Source of the DNA: Paratrimastix pyriformis
Lineage: Eukaryota > Preaxostyla > Paratrimastigidae
Reading direction: 5' to 3'
Assembly: GCA_027972325.1 (NCBI GenBank)
Contig: JAPMOS010000090.1
Coordinates: forward strand, 96,277-160,276
Length of the DNA stretch: 64,000 nucleotides
Made by a program: the position numbers and the translations under genes. The notes below the pieces were generated by a model. The model was not told the origin of the DNA. It saw only the letters and a list, made by a program, of their open reading frames with translations, and ran no database searches. This document shows, one piece after another, positions 25,201-35,744 of this stretch (its first letter is position 1; each line of letters starts with the position of its first letter).

Positions 25201-26930
25201 GGGGAGGGGGGCGTGCGGACGGGCTGGGACTGTGCCGTCACGTAGCGGACGGCGGCCGTCTGTGCCGGGGTGAGCCACCCGATGGCCAGCGTCTCATTGA
25301 CCGGCGGCAGGAAGGCGCCCTCCTGGGGTCGGGATGGCCCCGCGTGTGTGCGTGATGCGTGATGGGGTGGGGTGGGGGTGGGGTGGGGTGGGAGGGTGGG
25401 AGGGAGGGGCAGTATGTGATGCCGGATGCTGACCCAGCATGACCATGGTGGTTGGCCGTTGGGTGGGACGGGCGGGACGGGCGGGAGGGGCAGGGACCTT
25501 CTTGAGGGTCCCCATGCCGTTGGGTCTCAAAGAATTGGTGTGCTGGTGTGCTGGTGTGCGGGGCATGGGGCATGGACGATGTGGAGCAGGGACCTTCTTG
25601 AGGGTCTCGATGTCGTTGGGGTCCCGCTCGGGGCACAGGGCGCGCTTCTCGGCCGGGGTCAGCTCCCGGTCGTCCGCAAACAGCTCGTCGTCGTGGTCCT
25701 CGACACTGCCCACACGGGGGGGAGAGAGAGGAGGGGACGGAGCCACCATCATGGGGTGGGTGGGAGGTGGGGGAATCGGTCAGTTCAGGATCGGGTCCCC
25801 GGGGACGGAGCCACCATACCTTGGGGGGGGGGGGGGGGGGGAGCACAGGCTCATCGACCAGGTCCGTCATGAACAATGGACGGTGATGGGTGGCGATGGG
25901 GGAGTGGGTGGACGGGTGGATGTGTTGGAGCGGGGGGGAGGAGGTGGCGGGTGGGTGGGAGCCACACCGACTCATAGTCCAGGTCGCCGCTGTACTCGGA
26001 GGGCACATCCTCCTCGTCCTCGTCCTTGTCGGTCGACTCCTCGTCGTCATCCCCCTCGTCGTCATCCTCCTCGTCAGAGGCCTTCGGGGGCTTCTTGGCA
26101 GCTGGGGCAACGGGCGGTGGCCGTGGCAGTGGCGGAGGCGTGATGAGCATGGTGGGGGCAACGCCAGGCAGGGATCATGCCAGACCGGGTTTTGCAGGGG
26201 TCGGGGCCGGGGCGGTGGCGGGTTTGGCCGTGGCGGTGGCGGTGGCGGTGGCTGCCACCCCGGCTGGGCTCGCCTCGGGCTGTTTGCGGCTCTTACTGCG
26301 GCGCAGGGCAGCGGCGGCCGCGGCCGCCCGGGCACTGCGCATACTCTCCGTCCGGGCGACTGGAACCGGGGCGGCAGCCGCTCGTCCCCCAACGGCCGGC
26401 GAGCTTGGGGGCGTCCCCGAGGGGGTCGTGGAGGCCCCAGATTCCGTCGAGGGGGTCCGCAGGAGATGGGCGTGCCGCGGGGTGATACTGGGCTGCTTAC
26501 GGAGGGGCACGGGCCCGGTGGGGACTGCCGGGGAGGGGATGGCCGACGGGGATGGTGCCGGGGTGGGCACAGAGACGGCGGCTGGCTTAGAGGCTGGCGC
26601 CGGGGTGGTAGAGGGCTTGGCGGGCGCTTTCGCGGCGGCCGCCTTTGCGGCAGCGGCCCGTTCACTGTTTGGCCCAGGAGTTGTATCGTCAAAATGCACA
26701 GGGGAGAGGGGGGGGGGAAAAAAAAACAGACCGTTGAGCAACACACTCGCTCAAACAATACGCAAAGATATCCTGGTCACTCATTCCGGCAGTTCGGAGA
26801 CTCTAGACCCAGAGTTGAGGGTTCGAGTGGAGAGAAAATCGCAGACCGGAACGGTCTGCTTCAAATCATCGGAAATGGGGAAGCCATCACATTCGAGTTG
26901 CAGGAGAACTGGATCAACAATATCGTCCAT
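22202..26930 (-). CDS. DUF3626-like protein with disordered Ala/Pro-rich N-terminus
   Basis: Many exons on the minus strand. [20 protein letters not shown] is followed by a long disordered part ([20 protein letters not shown]; acidic [20 protein letters not shown]). The conserved region then reads [82 protein letters not shown]+[26 protein letters not shown] and [19 protein letters not shown]. From memory, that order (LTPAQ..., HFHPDRL, YRSQFET-SNG, PKYGALN, FGSCYLRLK) is the signature of DUF3626, a family known mainly from bacteria. The fit of KYGVL to NIVNDP needs removal of a 501-base intron. The function of DUF3626 is not established. The stop is TAA at 22202, convergent with ALG10. Confidence 0.62.
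22737..23237 (-). other. Frame-neutral 501-base intron containing a hexanucleotide array
   Basis: In sense the intron starts GTCCGGACC and ends GTCTGGGCAG. Its length is a multiple of three and the coding frame has no stop through it, so retention would insert 167 residues dominated by Ser-Ala repeats. Removal joins KYGVL to NIVNDP, matching the DUF3626 family block. Confidence 0.6.
22800..23059. repeat. TGATGC hexanucleotide minisatellite
   Basis: About 255 bases of TGATGC units with interspersed TGGTGT, TGACGC and AGATGC variants, arranged in higher-order blocks. It reads as Asp-Ala or Leu-Met repeats on the plus strand and Ser-Ala or His-Gln on the minus strand. It lies inside an intron of the DUF3626-like gene. 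Confidence 0.9.
24175..24310. repeat. CAGACA-type repeats in the DUF3626-like gene
   Basis: Hexamer-like CAGACA units interrupted by CCACACAGACGCATAG blocks. Larger units containing copies of the neighbouring exon edge continue to about 24600. Confidence 0.8.
24647..24780 (-). repeat. Exact duplication of a 44-base exon-edge segment
   Basis: The segment at 24647-24690 encodes part of [12 protein letters not shown] in sense and recurs base for base at 24737-24780, 90 bases away. One copy belongs to the exon and the other lies in the adjoining intron. Confidence 0.8.
24888..25043. repeat. GGT/GTT-rich satellite (ACC/AAC in sense)
   Basis: TGGTGGTGGTTGG units grade into pure GGT repeats with GGGT interruptions. 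It is intronic in the minus-strand gene, so the sense strand is C- and A-rich. Confidence 0.85.
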
Positions 26931-27412
26931 TGTCGACGGCTGCACCAAAAATATAAAAACATGAGTCGGCCGATCACGACCATGGCGAAAATCGATCGAA
27001 TCGAGAATAACACAACCCCCCAAATATGCCACGATTCCCTTTCATGAAGACAGACTTTCGATGGTGCTGCTCAGTTGCGGCTGAAATGTAGGCACTGCGC
27101 GAAAACCCCCAGGTTGGAGCCAACCATACGCCGGGAACGTCGCGCCCATGTTTTCAGGTGGTCTTCAGCGTCTTGTTGAGGGTTCAAGGACCCCTACTAG
27201 CCACCTCGCGGACTTCGAATAACCCACTCCCCGCGGACAATTTCGGTTGACGCATTACACATGCGAGCGCCCGAGATGGTTGATGGCGATATTGAGGCTG
27301 CACAGATACAGCTCGAAACAGGGATGTGAGGGTATAGAGTTGAGAATGCGCTTGAAAAGGAAAGCACCCAGAAATATGTATGATTTAGCAACCGAGCAGC
27401 ATCCTCATGAGC
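26931..27412. other. Region between the DUF3626-like gene and the next minus-strand frame
   Basis: Lower GC than the surroundings and no recognisable product. It contains the presumed promoter of the DUF3626-like gene. A short minus-strand reading (SYIFLGAFLFKRILNSIPSH) may be a further exon of the 27.4-27.8 kb frame, but I cannot join it. Confidence 0.35.
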
Positions 27413-27787
27413 TCATGCATATGCGCCGCTAGAGCCTCTTTTGAGGTAAACTTCTTTCTGCAATCGCAAGACAGTAATCTGGGAAGCGCGCCGTTCGAGC
27501 GATGATGGAATCGTATACGACTGGACAGACGGTTGGTTATCGAATGGACACGGATATCTCCCAGAAAGATCTGGTTGAGTTTTATCCACAATTCTTTGGA
27601 GGGTTTCGCCCAGGGCCATCATGAATTCGCCGTTCTGATTTGATCGCCTGACATCTTGGGGAATGGGGGACGAGGGTACAACAGAGGCTCCGGGATGGGG
27701 TGATAATGATCGTGTCAGAGTTTTGTTTGTTGACGAGTGTGGGGTGCATGAAAAGGACCGGCTCGGCGCACCTGGTCCGGTCGACAT
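27413..27787 (-). CDS. Hypothetical small protein, divergent from the synapsin-like gene
   Basis: An open frame of 124 codons reads MSTGPGAPSRSFSCTPHSST, then NQNGEFMMALGETLQRIVDK and SSLERRASQITVLRLQKEVY. The middle looks helical. I recognise no domain. A different frame of the distal half reads LLSCDCRKKFTSKEALAAHM, which would suit a splice into that frame, so the C-terminus is uncertain. It overlaps the region upstream of the plus-strand synapsin-like gene, so a shared bidirectional promoter is likely if it is real. The start codon at 27787 is not an ATG in this frame; treat the 5' end as open. Confidence 0.35.
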   Translation of the reverse strand: MSTGPGAPSRSFSCTPHSSTNKTLTRSLSPHPGASVVPSSPIPQDVRRSNQNGEFMMALGETLQRIVDKTQPDLSGRYPCPFDNQPSVQSYTIPSSLERRASQITVLRLQKEVYLKRGSSGAYA

Positions 27788-27825
27788 CAGCCGTCTTCTC
27801 GCCCCCAGGACCGATTCACGGCGGC

Positions 27826-30250
27826 ATGAAGACGCTGTTGGTCATCGACTCGGTGGCCTCTAATTGGCCCGACTTATTTCGGGGGCACACCCTCGCTTCA
27901 GGTTCGCGCGAGACCCATCCCCGCGCAGACGCTCATACACGATAGGGGAGCAACTCGATGTTTATTGCGCTCCGTTCGTCGATCTCGAAGGTTTGGGCAA
28001 TTAATCACGGCGTCATTTTTTTCCCACGTCACCGAAGTGATCAGTTATGGTGACAGTCACCTGGTGGTGACCATTGGGTATCCTCAGACGCGTACCACCA
28101 AAACAATTGTTCCCGACTTTATCCTCTTCCGCTCAACGGTGCACGGGATTGCAACCCACGAGAATACCACCAATTTCATGGCCATTATGCATTCCGGCAT
28201 TCCATGCCTGAACAGCGCCCACTCCGTGTGTCCGTACAACCCCGGGAGGTTGCGGCGAACAACACGTCCGCGTTGTAGGGATGTGCATGCAACGCCCCAT
28301 TGTTGCTGGCGCGCTGCATTCGATCGCCCGGCGGTGTGGCCCCGACCAGTTCCCGACCCTACCCCAGGTGTTTATGGCCGACCCGGCCCACCTGCACCCG
28401 GGTACCGTCCCCTATCCCATGCCGCAGCCCTCAGAGTCTGACGGCACCGCGGAAAGGCACGGGAAGACATGGCTGCCCTTTGGGATGGACGAGCAACCCC
28501 CGGCGGCCGAGTCGACCGAAACCCGGGGTGATGTCACCACCACCGCTGCCCCCCCGGAGGTGTTTGAAATTTGTGTCCGTCGGACCTGGTGCTGCTGTCG
28601 GCGCTCATCACATCATCACGTCGCGCTCTCATGTCCCCTCCCAGGTCACTCGCACGCCGGCTACGGCAAAGTTAAGCTGGGTCCGCCGCATCGCTCCTGC
28701 CTCCCTCCCCCCACGCTGCCGTCCACGCACGCAGGCCCTCCCATCGGCCCATCTGCACGCAAGGGCTCCCATTGACCCACCACCACCACCACCACCACCA
28801 CCACCACCACATGGGCTGTCCCCCCCCCCCCCCCCCCCCCCACTACCACCACTACCACCACTACCACCACTACAGATGACCCGACACACTTTGCCGACGC
28901 CCGGGGCCTATGTGGGGGTGAGCTTCGCGGTGAATATGCCCTGGTGGAGCCCTTCATCGACTGGGACTTCGGTCTGCCCTGCCCTCTGGGAGTGGCCTCG
29001 GCCTCCTCGGGGTTGGGATGGTAGTGTGTCTGTATGTATGCGCGTGGATGGGTGGGGGAGGGGGTGGAGCCACGGCCGGTGGGGTCCTGCAGACACTGAA
29101 CGATCCACGCTCACCACCGTGCATGCGTGTCCCCGGACGGATCGGCGTGATGGGCGCGGTGGGTGCGGTGGGTGCGTGGGGTGGTGGTGCAGACCTGCGC
29201 ATCCAGAAGATCGGGTCGCACTACCGGTGCTTCCAGCGGCGCACCCCGACTGGAAGGGGTCCGTAGCCGCCACTCACCGTCCCTCGGGCCCCCTTGTGCT
29301 GATCCGACTCACGGCCATTCACTGTGATGTCTCCATCCTGTTGCTCCCCCCTCCTCCCCCCCTCATGCAGTCTACACGCACCATGTGGCTTGACCCACGG
29401 CCATCCCCCCGTCAGGGAGCATCTTTATGACCCGGACCGGTTGGCAACACTTGACATGTGGCTATTCCCCCCCACCTCCCTCCTGCCCCATCAGGAACAC
29501 CTCGATCCGGACGCAGGTGGAGGATGTTCCCCTGCGGCCCGAGTGGGGCCGCTGGGTGGACGAGTGCAGCCGGCTCTTCGGGGGCATGGACCTCTGCGCC
29601 CTGGACGTCCTCCACAGGCGCTCCGACGACCGCTACTTCATCCTCGAGGTCTCTGCGCCCCCCGCCCGCCCCGTGCCTGCCACGGACTTTTGACTGGTCT
29701 TAGGGGATGGGGGGGATAGACGGGAGGTTGGAGGTTGGTTCTGCTCACCCCACGCCCTGTCCAAATACGGTGGGATCACCGGGGTTATGCATGCATCCCT
29801 ACTCTCCTCATCGCCCCTTCTGTTGTCGTCGCTCCCCCCTGCCACCCACCACCCCGATCCCAGCTGAACGACAGCGGGATCGGGCTGACCCACCGGCCCG
29901 AGGAGGACCTGCCCCTGGTGCGCGACCTGGTCCTCGAGCGCATGAGCGCCCTCTTCCCCACCCCGCCTGCCCCAGCCCCCGACGAATCCACCCCTGGGGC
30001 AACCTCGACATCCCCGGGGGCCCATCCGCCCCCGCCGCCCCGCAGGCGAAGCGGCATGCCGAAGACGGCCAGCGGGCCCGACGATCGACATCCCCCCGAG
30101 GTGACAGAGGCCTCCCCGGCCGGGGAAGTGTCCATTGCCGGGTACCGGTGGGCCACGGCAGGGGTGGTGATCCTGGTGTCGGCACTCATGTTCCTGGTGC
30201 GGGTCTTTCTCCTGGGGCATCGTGCCGCCCCACCAAGTGGGGATGGCTGA
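27826..30250 (+). CDS. Synapsin-like ATP-grasp protein with C-terminal membrane anchor
   Basis: About eight exons reconstruct the synapsin C-domain in order: MKTLLVIDSVASNWPDLFRG; GEQLDVYCAPFVDLE; TKTIVPDFILFRSTVHGIA; FMAIMHSGIPCLNSAHSV; HSHAGYGKVKL; YALVEPFIDWDF+DLRIQKIGSHYRCFQ; WVDECSRLFGGMDLCALDVL; LNDSGIGLTHRPEEDLPLV. These match the animal pattern of IPSVNSLHSV, GHAHSGMGKVK, EPFID/VQKIG and FGGLDICAVEAL. Animal synapsins bind ATP and coat synaptic vesicles. Downstream lies a disordered Pro-rich linker, then the hydrophobic segment TAGVVILVSALMFLVRVFLL close to the C-terminus, which predicts a tail anchor. An upstream in-frame ATG at 27748 is an alternative start. Introns include (CAC)n plus a C-run (28777-28860). 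Family assignment is firm; membrane anchoring is inferred. Confidence 0.85.
28777..28872 (+). repeat. (CAC)n, C-run, (CCACTA)n intron repeat
   Basis: CAC triplets, then about 20 consecutive C, then CCACTA units leading directly into the acceptor CTACAG of a synapsin-gene exon. Confidence 0.85.
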
Positions 30251-30389
30251 TGAGAAGAACGGACGCTCCACCACAATTGCCCACAGTGGGACAGGTGCTC
30301 TGTGTAGAAAAGGAAAAGTTCCGACACTGGGTCGCGGACCAACCGAATGAGACTGGAGGTGGTTCAACTCTCTCACGTTGTCATCTTTC

Positions 30390-30460
30390 GGGGGCGTAGT
30401 CTAGTGGCAGGACATCTCGTTGTGGCCGAGATAACCCGAGCTCAAACCTCGGCGCCCCCA
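30390..30460 (+). tRNA. tRNA-His (anticodon GTG)
   Basis: A full cloverleaf folds. Acceptor GGGGGCG (30390-30396) pairs with CGCCCCC (30453-30459); D stem GTC/GAC; anticodon stem TCTCG/CGAGA (30415-30419, 30427-30431) around loop TTGTGGC with anticodon GTG; four-base variable region; T stem CCGAG/CTCGG around loop CTCAAAC. The discriminator is A at 30460, as in eukaryotic tRNA-His, and no G-1 is encoded (C at 30389), so it would have to be added by a Thg1-type enzyme. T-loop position 54 is C rather than the near-invariant T. There is no intron. The downstream sequence has no run of four T. Confidence 0.9.
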
Positions 30461-30542
30461 ACTTCTTTCTTTATATTTGACATGTCATAGCCTGTAGTCC
30501 TCTGGGGGATACACACTGTCCGTGCAACGAGACGGTCAACAC

Positions 30543-31721
30543 ATGAACCCCGCCGAAGGCTCCGAGTCGCGTGAGGCAGTGTTTATTTGCTACGGAAAAC
30601 ATGCTTTTTTCCCTGGTTACATACAGCCCCGTCCGGCGCAGGGTCTGTTCCCTCTCACTTGATCACTCTCACTCCTCTTCTCCAGTCTGGTCCCTGTTTC
30701 TTGCGTTGATCTTTTTATTCTCGTTTGATGAACTCGGGCTTCCTCTAGAAAATAGCTCCGGCTTCGACCGAACCATTACATGCCCCTCCAGCCCTCGCGC
30801 CCGTCTCCCCTCCCGCTGTCTCTCCTCCCGTCGGCTCCTCTTCTGCCGTTTCTACCACGGCAGCCTCTGTTTCGACTGCCACCGCTTCTGCCAGTGTTCC
30901 TACACGCCCTCTCAGCCCAACATCTGCCATCCGGGCGAAGCTTGAAGCTCTCGAGTTGGCGGAGTTGGCGCAGGGGGATGCGAGCAGCGAGGACGATGAT
31001 GAGGAAACTCCTGTGGCGCTGTCGACAGATTCTTCCATTCCGGCGCCGAGCGAATCTGTTCCTTCAGAGTTTTCCTCGGCACGATCTCAAGTGCCGCAGC
31101 CTGCCGAACCCACCCCCGCAGGCTCATCTGCCAAACCGGCATCGGCGGAGGTGGGCAGGAGCCGCCCTCCGCACTTCTTCTTCGGCCCCGATATGGCGTC
31201 GCCACCTCCCGAGGGTACCATGTCCCCTGCGTTGGAACACGCCCTTCGGACACGCGCACAGCTGATCGCCCCGCCGGCGAGGAGGACTCCGCCATCAAGG
31301 CCGGAGCCCGTGCCGACCATTGAACGGCCAAAGGTCGCTACTCCACTCGCACCTGCGAAGGTCATGTCGCCGAAGATCACACCGCCCCCGGAGCCTGCCC
31401 CGCCCCGGCCGGATGCCATCGGTGAACAGGTCTGCCATCCGCATCTGTCTCTCGGCTCGTTGCTCTTTTGTTTACACACCTTTTCTTCATCCAAAGATTG
31501 TGGTGCACGACGATGACGATGAGGAGGAGAGTCAATCCGATGATGAAGACCACCTATCGGTCTGGGCGCGGCATTCCCCGTCCGCTCACTCCGCTCTCCA
31601 TCTTTGCTAGATCCCAACCGTGTCTACCACAATCCAGCAACCGCAACCCAAGGCTGAAGCTGCCCAACCAAGGCGCTCTAAGTTTTTCCAAGAGGCTCAC
31701 ATTGACAGCACAACAGAATAG
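30543..31721 (+). CDS. Acidic, Pro/Ser-rich disordered protein
   Basis: Four exons join in phase: 30543-30578 (MNPAEGSESREA), 30749-31429, 31497-31559, 31611-31721, giving 296 residues. The second exon reads AIRAKLEALELAELAQGDAS (probable helix), then SSEDDDEETPVAL and a Pro/Ser/Ala-rich tract containing RPPHFFFGPDMASPPPEGTM. The third is acidic (HDDDDEEESQSDDEDHL), and the product ends RRSKFFQEAHIDSTTE. Three introns start GTGTTT, GTCTGC and GTCTGG. I recognise no domain; nuclear or cytoskeletal scaffolding is possible but unsupported. The first exon is the weakest part of the model. Confidence 0.55.
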
Positions 31722-31908
31722 AACGGGGCGCGGCATATCGAAACGTCACGATCGAATGAGACATTGACAAACATTCCACCCTTTCCAACCCACATTCTCA
31801 GTCGCACCCCGGGGCCATTTCCCCCCTTTCGGGAATGTCACTCAGCCGATTCCGGCCGGGTATGGTTCACCCCGGCTCAGTCCACCATAGCAGAAAAGCT
31901 CTGCGAGA

Positions 31909-32914
31909 ATGGCTGAGAAAATGAAGAAACTTGTGGCGGGGCTCATCGCGCCCTGCAACATTACGATCACCTTCGAAAACGAAGAGGGTCGTAAGAAGAT
32001 TCGCGTTCCCGGCGACAAGCCCGAAGACCTGCCCCTCTTCCTCAGCACTGAACCCGTTCGCGGCACCGTCCACGTGGAAGTGATGGAGGGCAAGAAGATT
32101 GACCACATGGGGATGAAGGTGGAGCTTCTGGGCCAGATTGGTCTGCCAGACCGTCACTTCTGAAAGTGTTTGATTTTTGCTTTGCTGCTGTCCAGAAATG
32201 TTCTATGACCGTGGCAACCACTATGATTTCACTTCAGTCGTCCGCGAAATTGAAACCCCCGGCCAACTGGTTGGTGTCCACGATTATCCGTTCGAGTTCT
32301 CCACGGTTGCCAAGGTTCGCCACTGATTCTGCAAATTCTCTCGAACACACCTAATTTTCCATCTTCTTTTCGTCTTCTCCTCGTAGGAATTCGAATCCTA
32401 CAACGGCATTAACGTGCGTCTTCGGTCTGTTCGGATATTGTTCCTCCCGTTATTATTTTTTTATTTTTTTTTTATCTCCCTTCACAGGTACTTCGTTCAG
32501 GCCACCATCACCCGTCAATATTCGACCAACATCCAGAAGCAGCGCGATTTCTTCGTTCAGGCACTGACTGTCGAGCCTGAGACGAACACTGGGATCAAGA
32601 TGGAAGTCGGGATTGAGGTCCGGGCTTCATCTTTTTTTCTCGCGGCTCAACATCGATGTTGATCCAGGACGCTCTCCACATTGAATTCGAGTACAACCGC
32701 TCGAAATACCATCTCCGTGATGTTATCATTGGAAAGATCTCCTTCGTCCGCGTCAAGATAAAGATAAAGCACATGGAGCTCGCCATCATCAAGCGCGAGT
32801 CTACCTTCTCGGGCAGCAATGTCTATCATGAGACCGACACAGTGACTAAGTTCGAGGTGATGGATGGCTGCCCTGTGCGCGGTCTGCATCAGCGCTTCTT
32901 CCTTGCTCAATTAC

Positions 32915-32945
<31 letters not shown>

Positions 32946-33130
32946 ACACACACGCAGAGGAGGTTATTCCCATCCGGCTCTTCCTTGGCGGGACGGATCT
33001 GACTCCGACCTATCCGAGCGTCAACAACCGCTTCCAGGTGAAGTACTTCCTCAATCTGGTTCTTGTCGACGAGGAGGATCGGCGCTATTACAAACAGCAG
33101 GAGATCACCCTCTGGAGGAAGGAGCTCTAA
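31909..33130 (+). CDS. VPS26: Retromer subunit VPS26
   Basis: Six exons join in phase: 31909-32140, 32196-32314, 32387-32424 (only 38 bases), 32488-32617, 32668-32881, 32958-33130. They give 301 residues, close to the usual 300-330. The arrestin-like fold reads: CNITITFENEEGRKKIRVPG, IDHMGMKVELLGQIEMFYDR, YDFTSVVREIETPGQLVG, EFESYNGINVRLRYFVQATI, LHIEFEYNRSKYHLRDVIIG, HMELAIIKRESTF and EEVIPIRLFLGGTDLTPTY, all conserved VPS26 blocks. The protein forms the cargo-selective retromer core with VPS35 and VPS29 on endosomes. Donors are GTCTGC, GTTCGC, GTCTGT, GTCCGG and GTCTGC. The last intron holds a C-run and (CA)n. Confidence 0.97.
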
Positions 33131-33295
33131 AGGTGGCCCACTCTTGACGCTGTATTTTCTGTGTTTTGACGTTTGCCTTTTTATTCTCCCCCTTTCCCCC
33201 TTCTTCCTTGATATCAACAACCCCCGAACTCACTTTCACTCCATCGACACTGAGGAGGGGGCGGAAGCTCGTTCTTCTTTGTTGTCCTGCTGCCG

Positions 33296-35700
33296 TCAAT
33301 GTTGGTCGAGCAAGTCCTCCCGCACGGTCTTGACCAGCGCGGGGACCCTGCCCTGGATCTGCAACAGGTAGGGCAGTGGCAGCTCGCTCGGGAAGGTCAC
33401 GCCCTGCAACTCCTCGCAGTCCACCCAGCTGACCTCCTCCAGGAGAGGGCAGTCCAGGTGGAGCCTTCTGGTGGCGCATCCCTCCAACTCCAGCTCAACC
33501 AGCTGTGGGCAGCTGAGGGTCATCGCCTCGGGGGCCGGCAGGCCGTCCAGCAGAAGCAGGCGCAGCTTGGGCAGGGACTGGATCAGGCCCAGGAGCAGCC
33601 CCCAGTCGGGTTGCTGGGCAAGGGGGGTCATTCCCCTGACGGCCAACTCGCGGACGTTGACGGCGCCCGTGAGGAGGCCCGACCAGGAGGCTTCCGCCAG
33701 GTGCGGGGCGGCCACCCGGAGGACATCGAGCAGCGCGGGCGGCCCCATGTCGAAGGAGGCCGCGTAAGGCACTTCCAGGTCGAGCCGGGTCAATTTGGGG
33801 CTGTCCAACTTGACGGCGGTCGTGGTCCCGACCAGGTGGATCCGGTGCAGCTCAGGGCCAATCAGAGTCACGGGCCGCTTGCAGATGATGGCCATCGTGG
33901 CCGCGTAGAGCCGGTCGGGAAGTCGGATGGTCAGTCCAGCAGGGGCCGCGGCGGCGGGTGCTGCTGCTGCTGCCTCCGTCGGTGTTTGCTCCTGTCCCCG
34001 TTCCATGCGCGCTTCTTCGGCTTCTGCTTCACCTTCCTCCTCTTCCGAGTCGGCCTCCAGCAGCAGCCGGGCATCCAGCATGGCCGCCAAGGCCGGGAGG
34101 CGCTCCAGGGCGGCCAGCGATTCGAGCCGCCGCACGGTCAGGCCCCGGATGACCCGCAGATCGCGGCACTGAGACAGGACGGGCAGCCAGGCGACCTCCT
34201 CGTCGGCATCGTGGAGCTCGAGGGTGTCCAGCGGGCACCCCACCTGCAGCACCAGCCGGCAGAAGGGCGACAAGCGCACTTGCCGCAGCCGGGGACACTT
34301 GAGGGTCATGGTGGCCACCCCGGCGGGCGCGCCCGCGAATTGGGGCAGCCGGAGGGTGGTCAGGGCGGGGCAGTCGAAGGTGCACTCGATCCCGGCGATG
34401 GCCACCGTGGTGAGCAGCGAGAACTCGCGAAGCCGGGCCGACCGGACGACGAGCGGGGCGACGCTGCATTTGCGCGCGCGGGGCCCGTGGGTCGTTTGGG
34501 GGGTCCAGCGCAGCTCGAAGGTCTCGAGGCGGTCCAGGAGGGCGCTCATGTCGGGCAGGGTGGGCCACTCCACGTCCGACAGGCCCACCTCGCGCAGGTT
34601 GGGCAGCTGGGCCAGCGAGCCCACGATGGCGGGGGCCAGCTTGCCGCCCAGCCGGACCTTGACCAGGGTGGCGCTGTTCTGGGCCCAGAGCGGCTCGAGC
34701 ATGCCAATGTCGCGGACGTTGAGCCCGACGGTGGTCAGGCCGTGGCAGCCCGGGCGGACGAGGCCCTTGATGGTGGTCAGCGCCGTCAGGGCCAGCTCTG
34801 TGATGGGGGGGCACTGCAGGAACCCCGTGTCGACCGTGCGGGCCTGGAGAACCTCGAGGGCGGGCAGGTGGGGGATGAGGGCATCCAGGCCGGGGGTGGC
34901 CCCGTGCAGGATCAGCTGGCGCAGGTGGGTGCACCCCTGGAGCAGGCCGAATGAGGCCGGCAGGACCCGGCTGCGGATCTCGAGGAACTGCAGGTTGGGG
35001 CAGCTCTGGGCCAGGGTCTTGAGGAGCGTCTCCGAGGAGACCCAGGTCGGGTCCTCCAGCCGGAGCGCCTCCAGGGCGGGCAGGTGGCTCAGGATGCGGC
35101 ACAGGGCATCCTCGTGGAGGCCGTTCATGGTGGGCACCCGCAGGCGGCGCAGCTGGTCGTGGCCGCCGAAGGCCCGGTCGATCCAGCTCGAGTAGGTGGC
35201 AGGATCGCGGCCGCATCCGACCATGGCTCGCTTGGGCCGGAAGGTGAGCTCTGGGGGTGCGGGGTGACGGGAGTTGCGGCAGGTGTGCGTGAGGAGGGTG
35301 TGCCAATAGGGGTGGGTGGGGGAGGAGGAGGGGAGGGGGGGGGGGGGTGGGGGATATTTCCACGCCAGGCATCCAGACCTTGGAGTTGCTGCAAGGGAGC
35401 CAGGAGCGTCATCAGGGCGACACAGTCCGGGATGGGCAGCGTGTACGGGCCGCGCACCGTCACGGGCATCCGCTTGCCCTTAGATTCGAAGCTGAGCACC
35501 CGGATAGCGGGCCGCACGCGCTCCCGCAGCACGTGCGAGAGGCTGATCAATTGCGAGTATGTCTTGGCGGGAAACGAGCTGTTGGCGACGATCAGCAGCA
35601 GCAGGTCGGGGGGGAGGGCGAAGAGGGGCACGCTCGACGAGGTCACGCCTGGACCGACCTGTGTGTCAAACAGGGAGAAAATACGCACTGGAGGAGCTCG
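33296..35700 (-). CDS. Large leucine-rich protein with F-box-like N-terminus (paralogue of the gene at 4.4-6.7 kb)
   Basis: An N-terminal exon reads VPLFALPPDLLLLIVANSSF, AKTYSQLISLSHVLRERV and LDAWRGNIP. After an intron with a G-run (plus strand, near 35336) the main exon reads AMVGCGRDPATYSSWIDRAFG and then irregular LRRs (LPALEALRLED, CPNLQFLEIRS, LRQLILHG, LPNLREVGLSD) to TGA at 33296 (DLLDQH). The block GCGRDPATYSSWIDRAFGGH matches GCGRNAAVYAPWVDEAFSGH of the first gene. An acidic insert (EADSEEEEGEAEAEEARME) sits mid-protein. The 5' end is unresolved: no ATG lies directly before the F-box-like helix, and an upstream exon ending at a GTCTGC donor near 35718 is plausible. Confidence 0.7.
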
Positions 35701-35744
35701 TTGATTTGCAGACCAATCGGACGACCAGTGATTCAGGTCCCACT

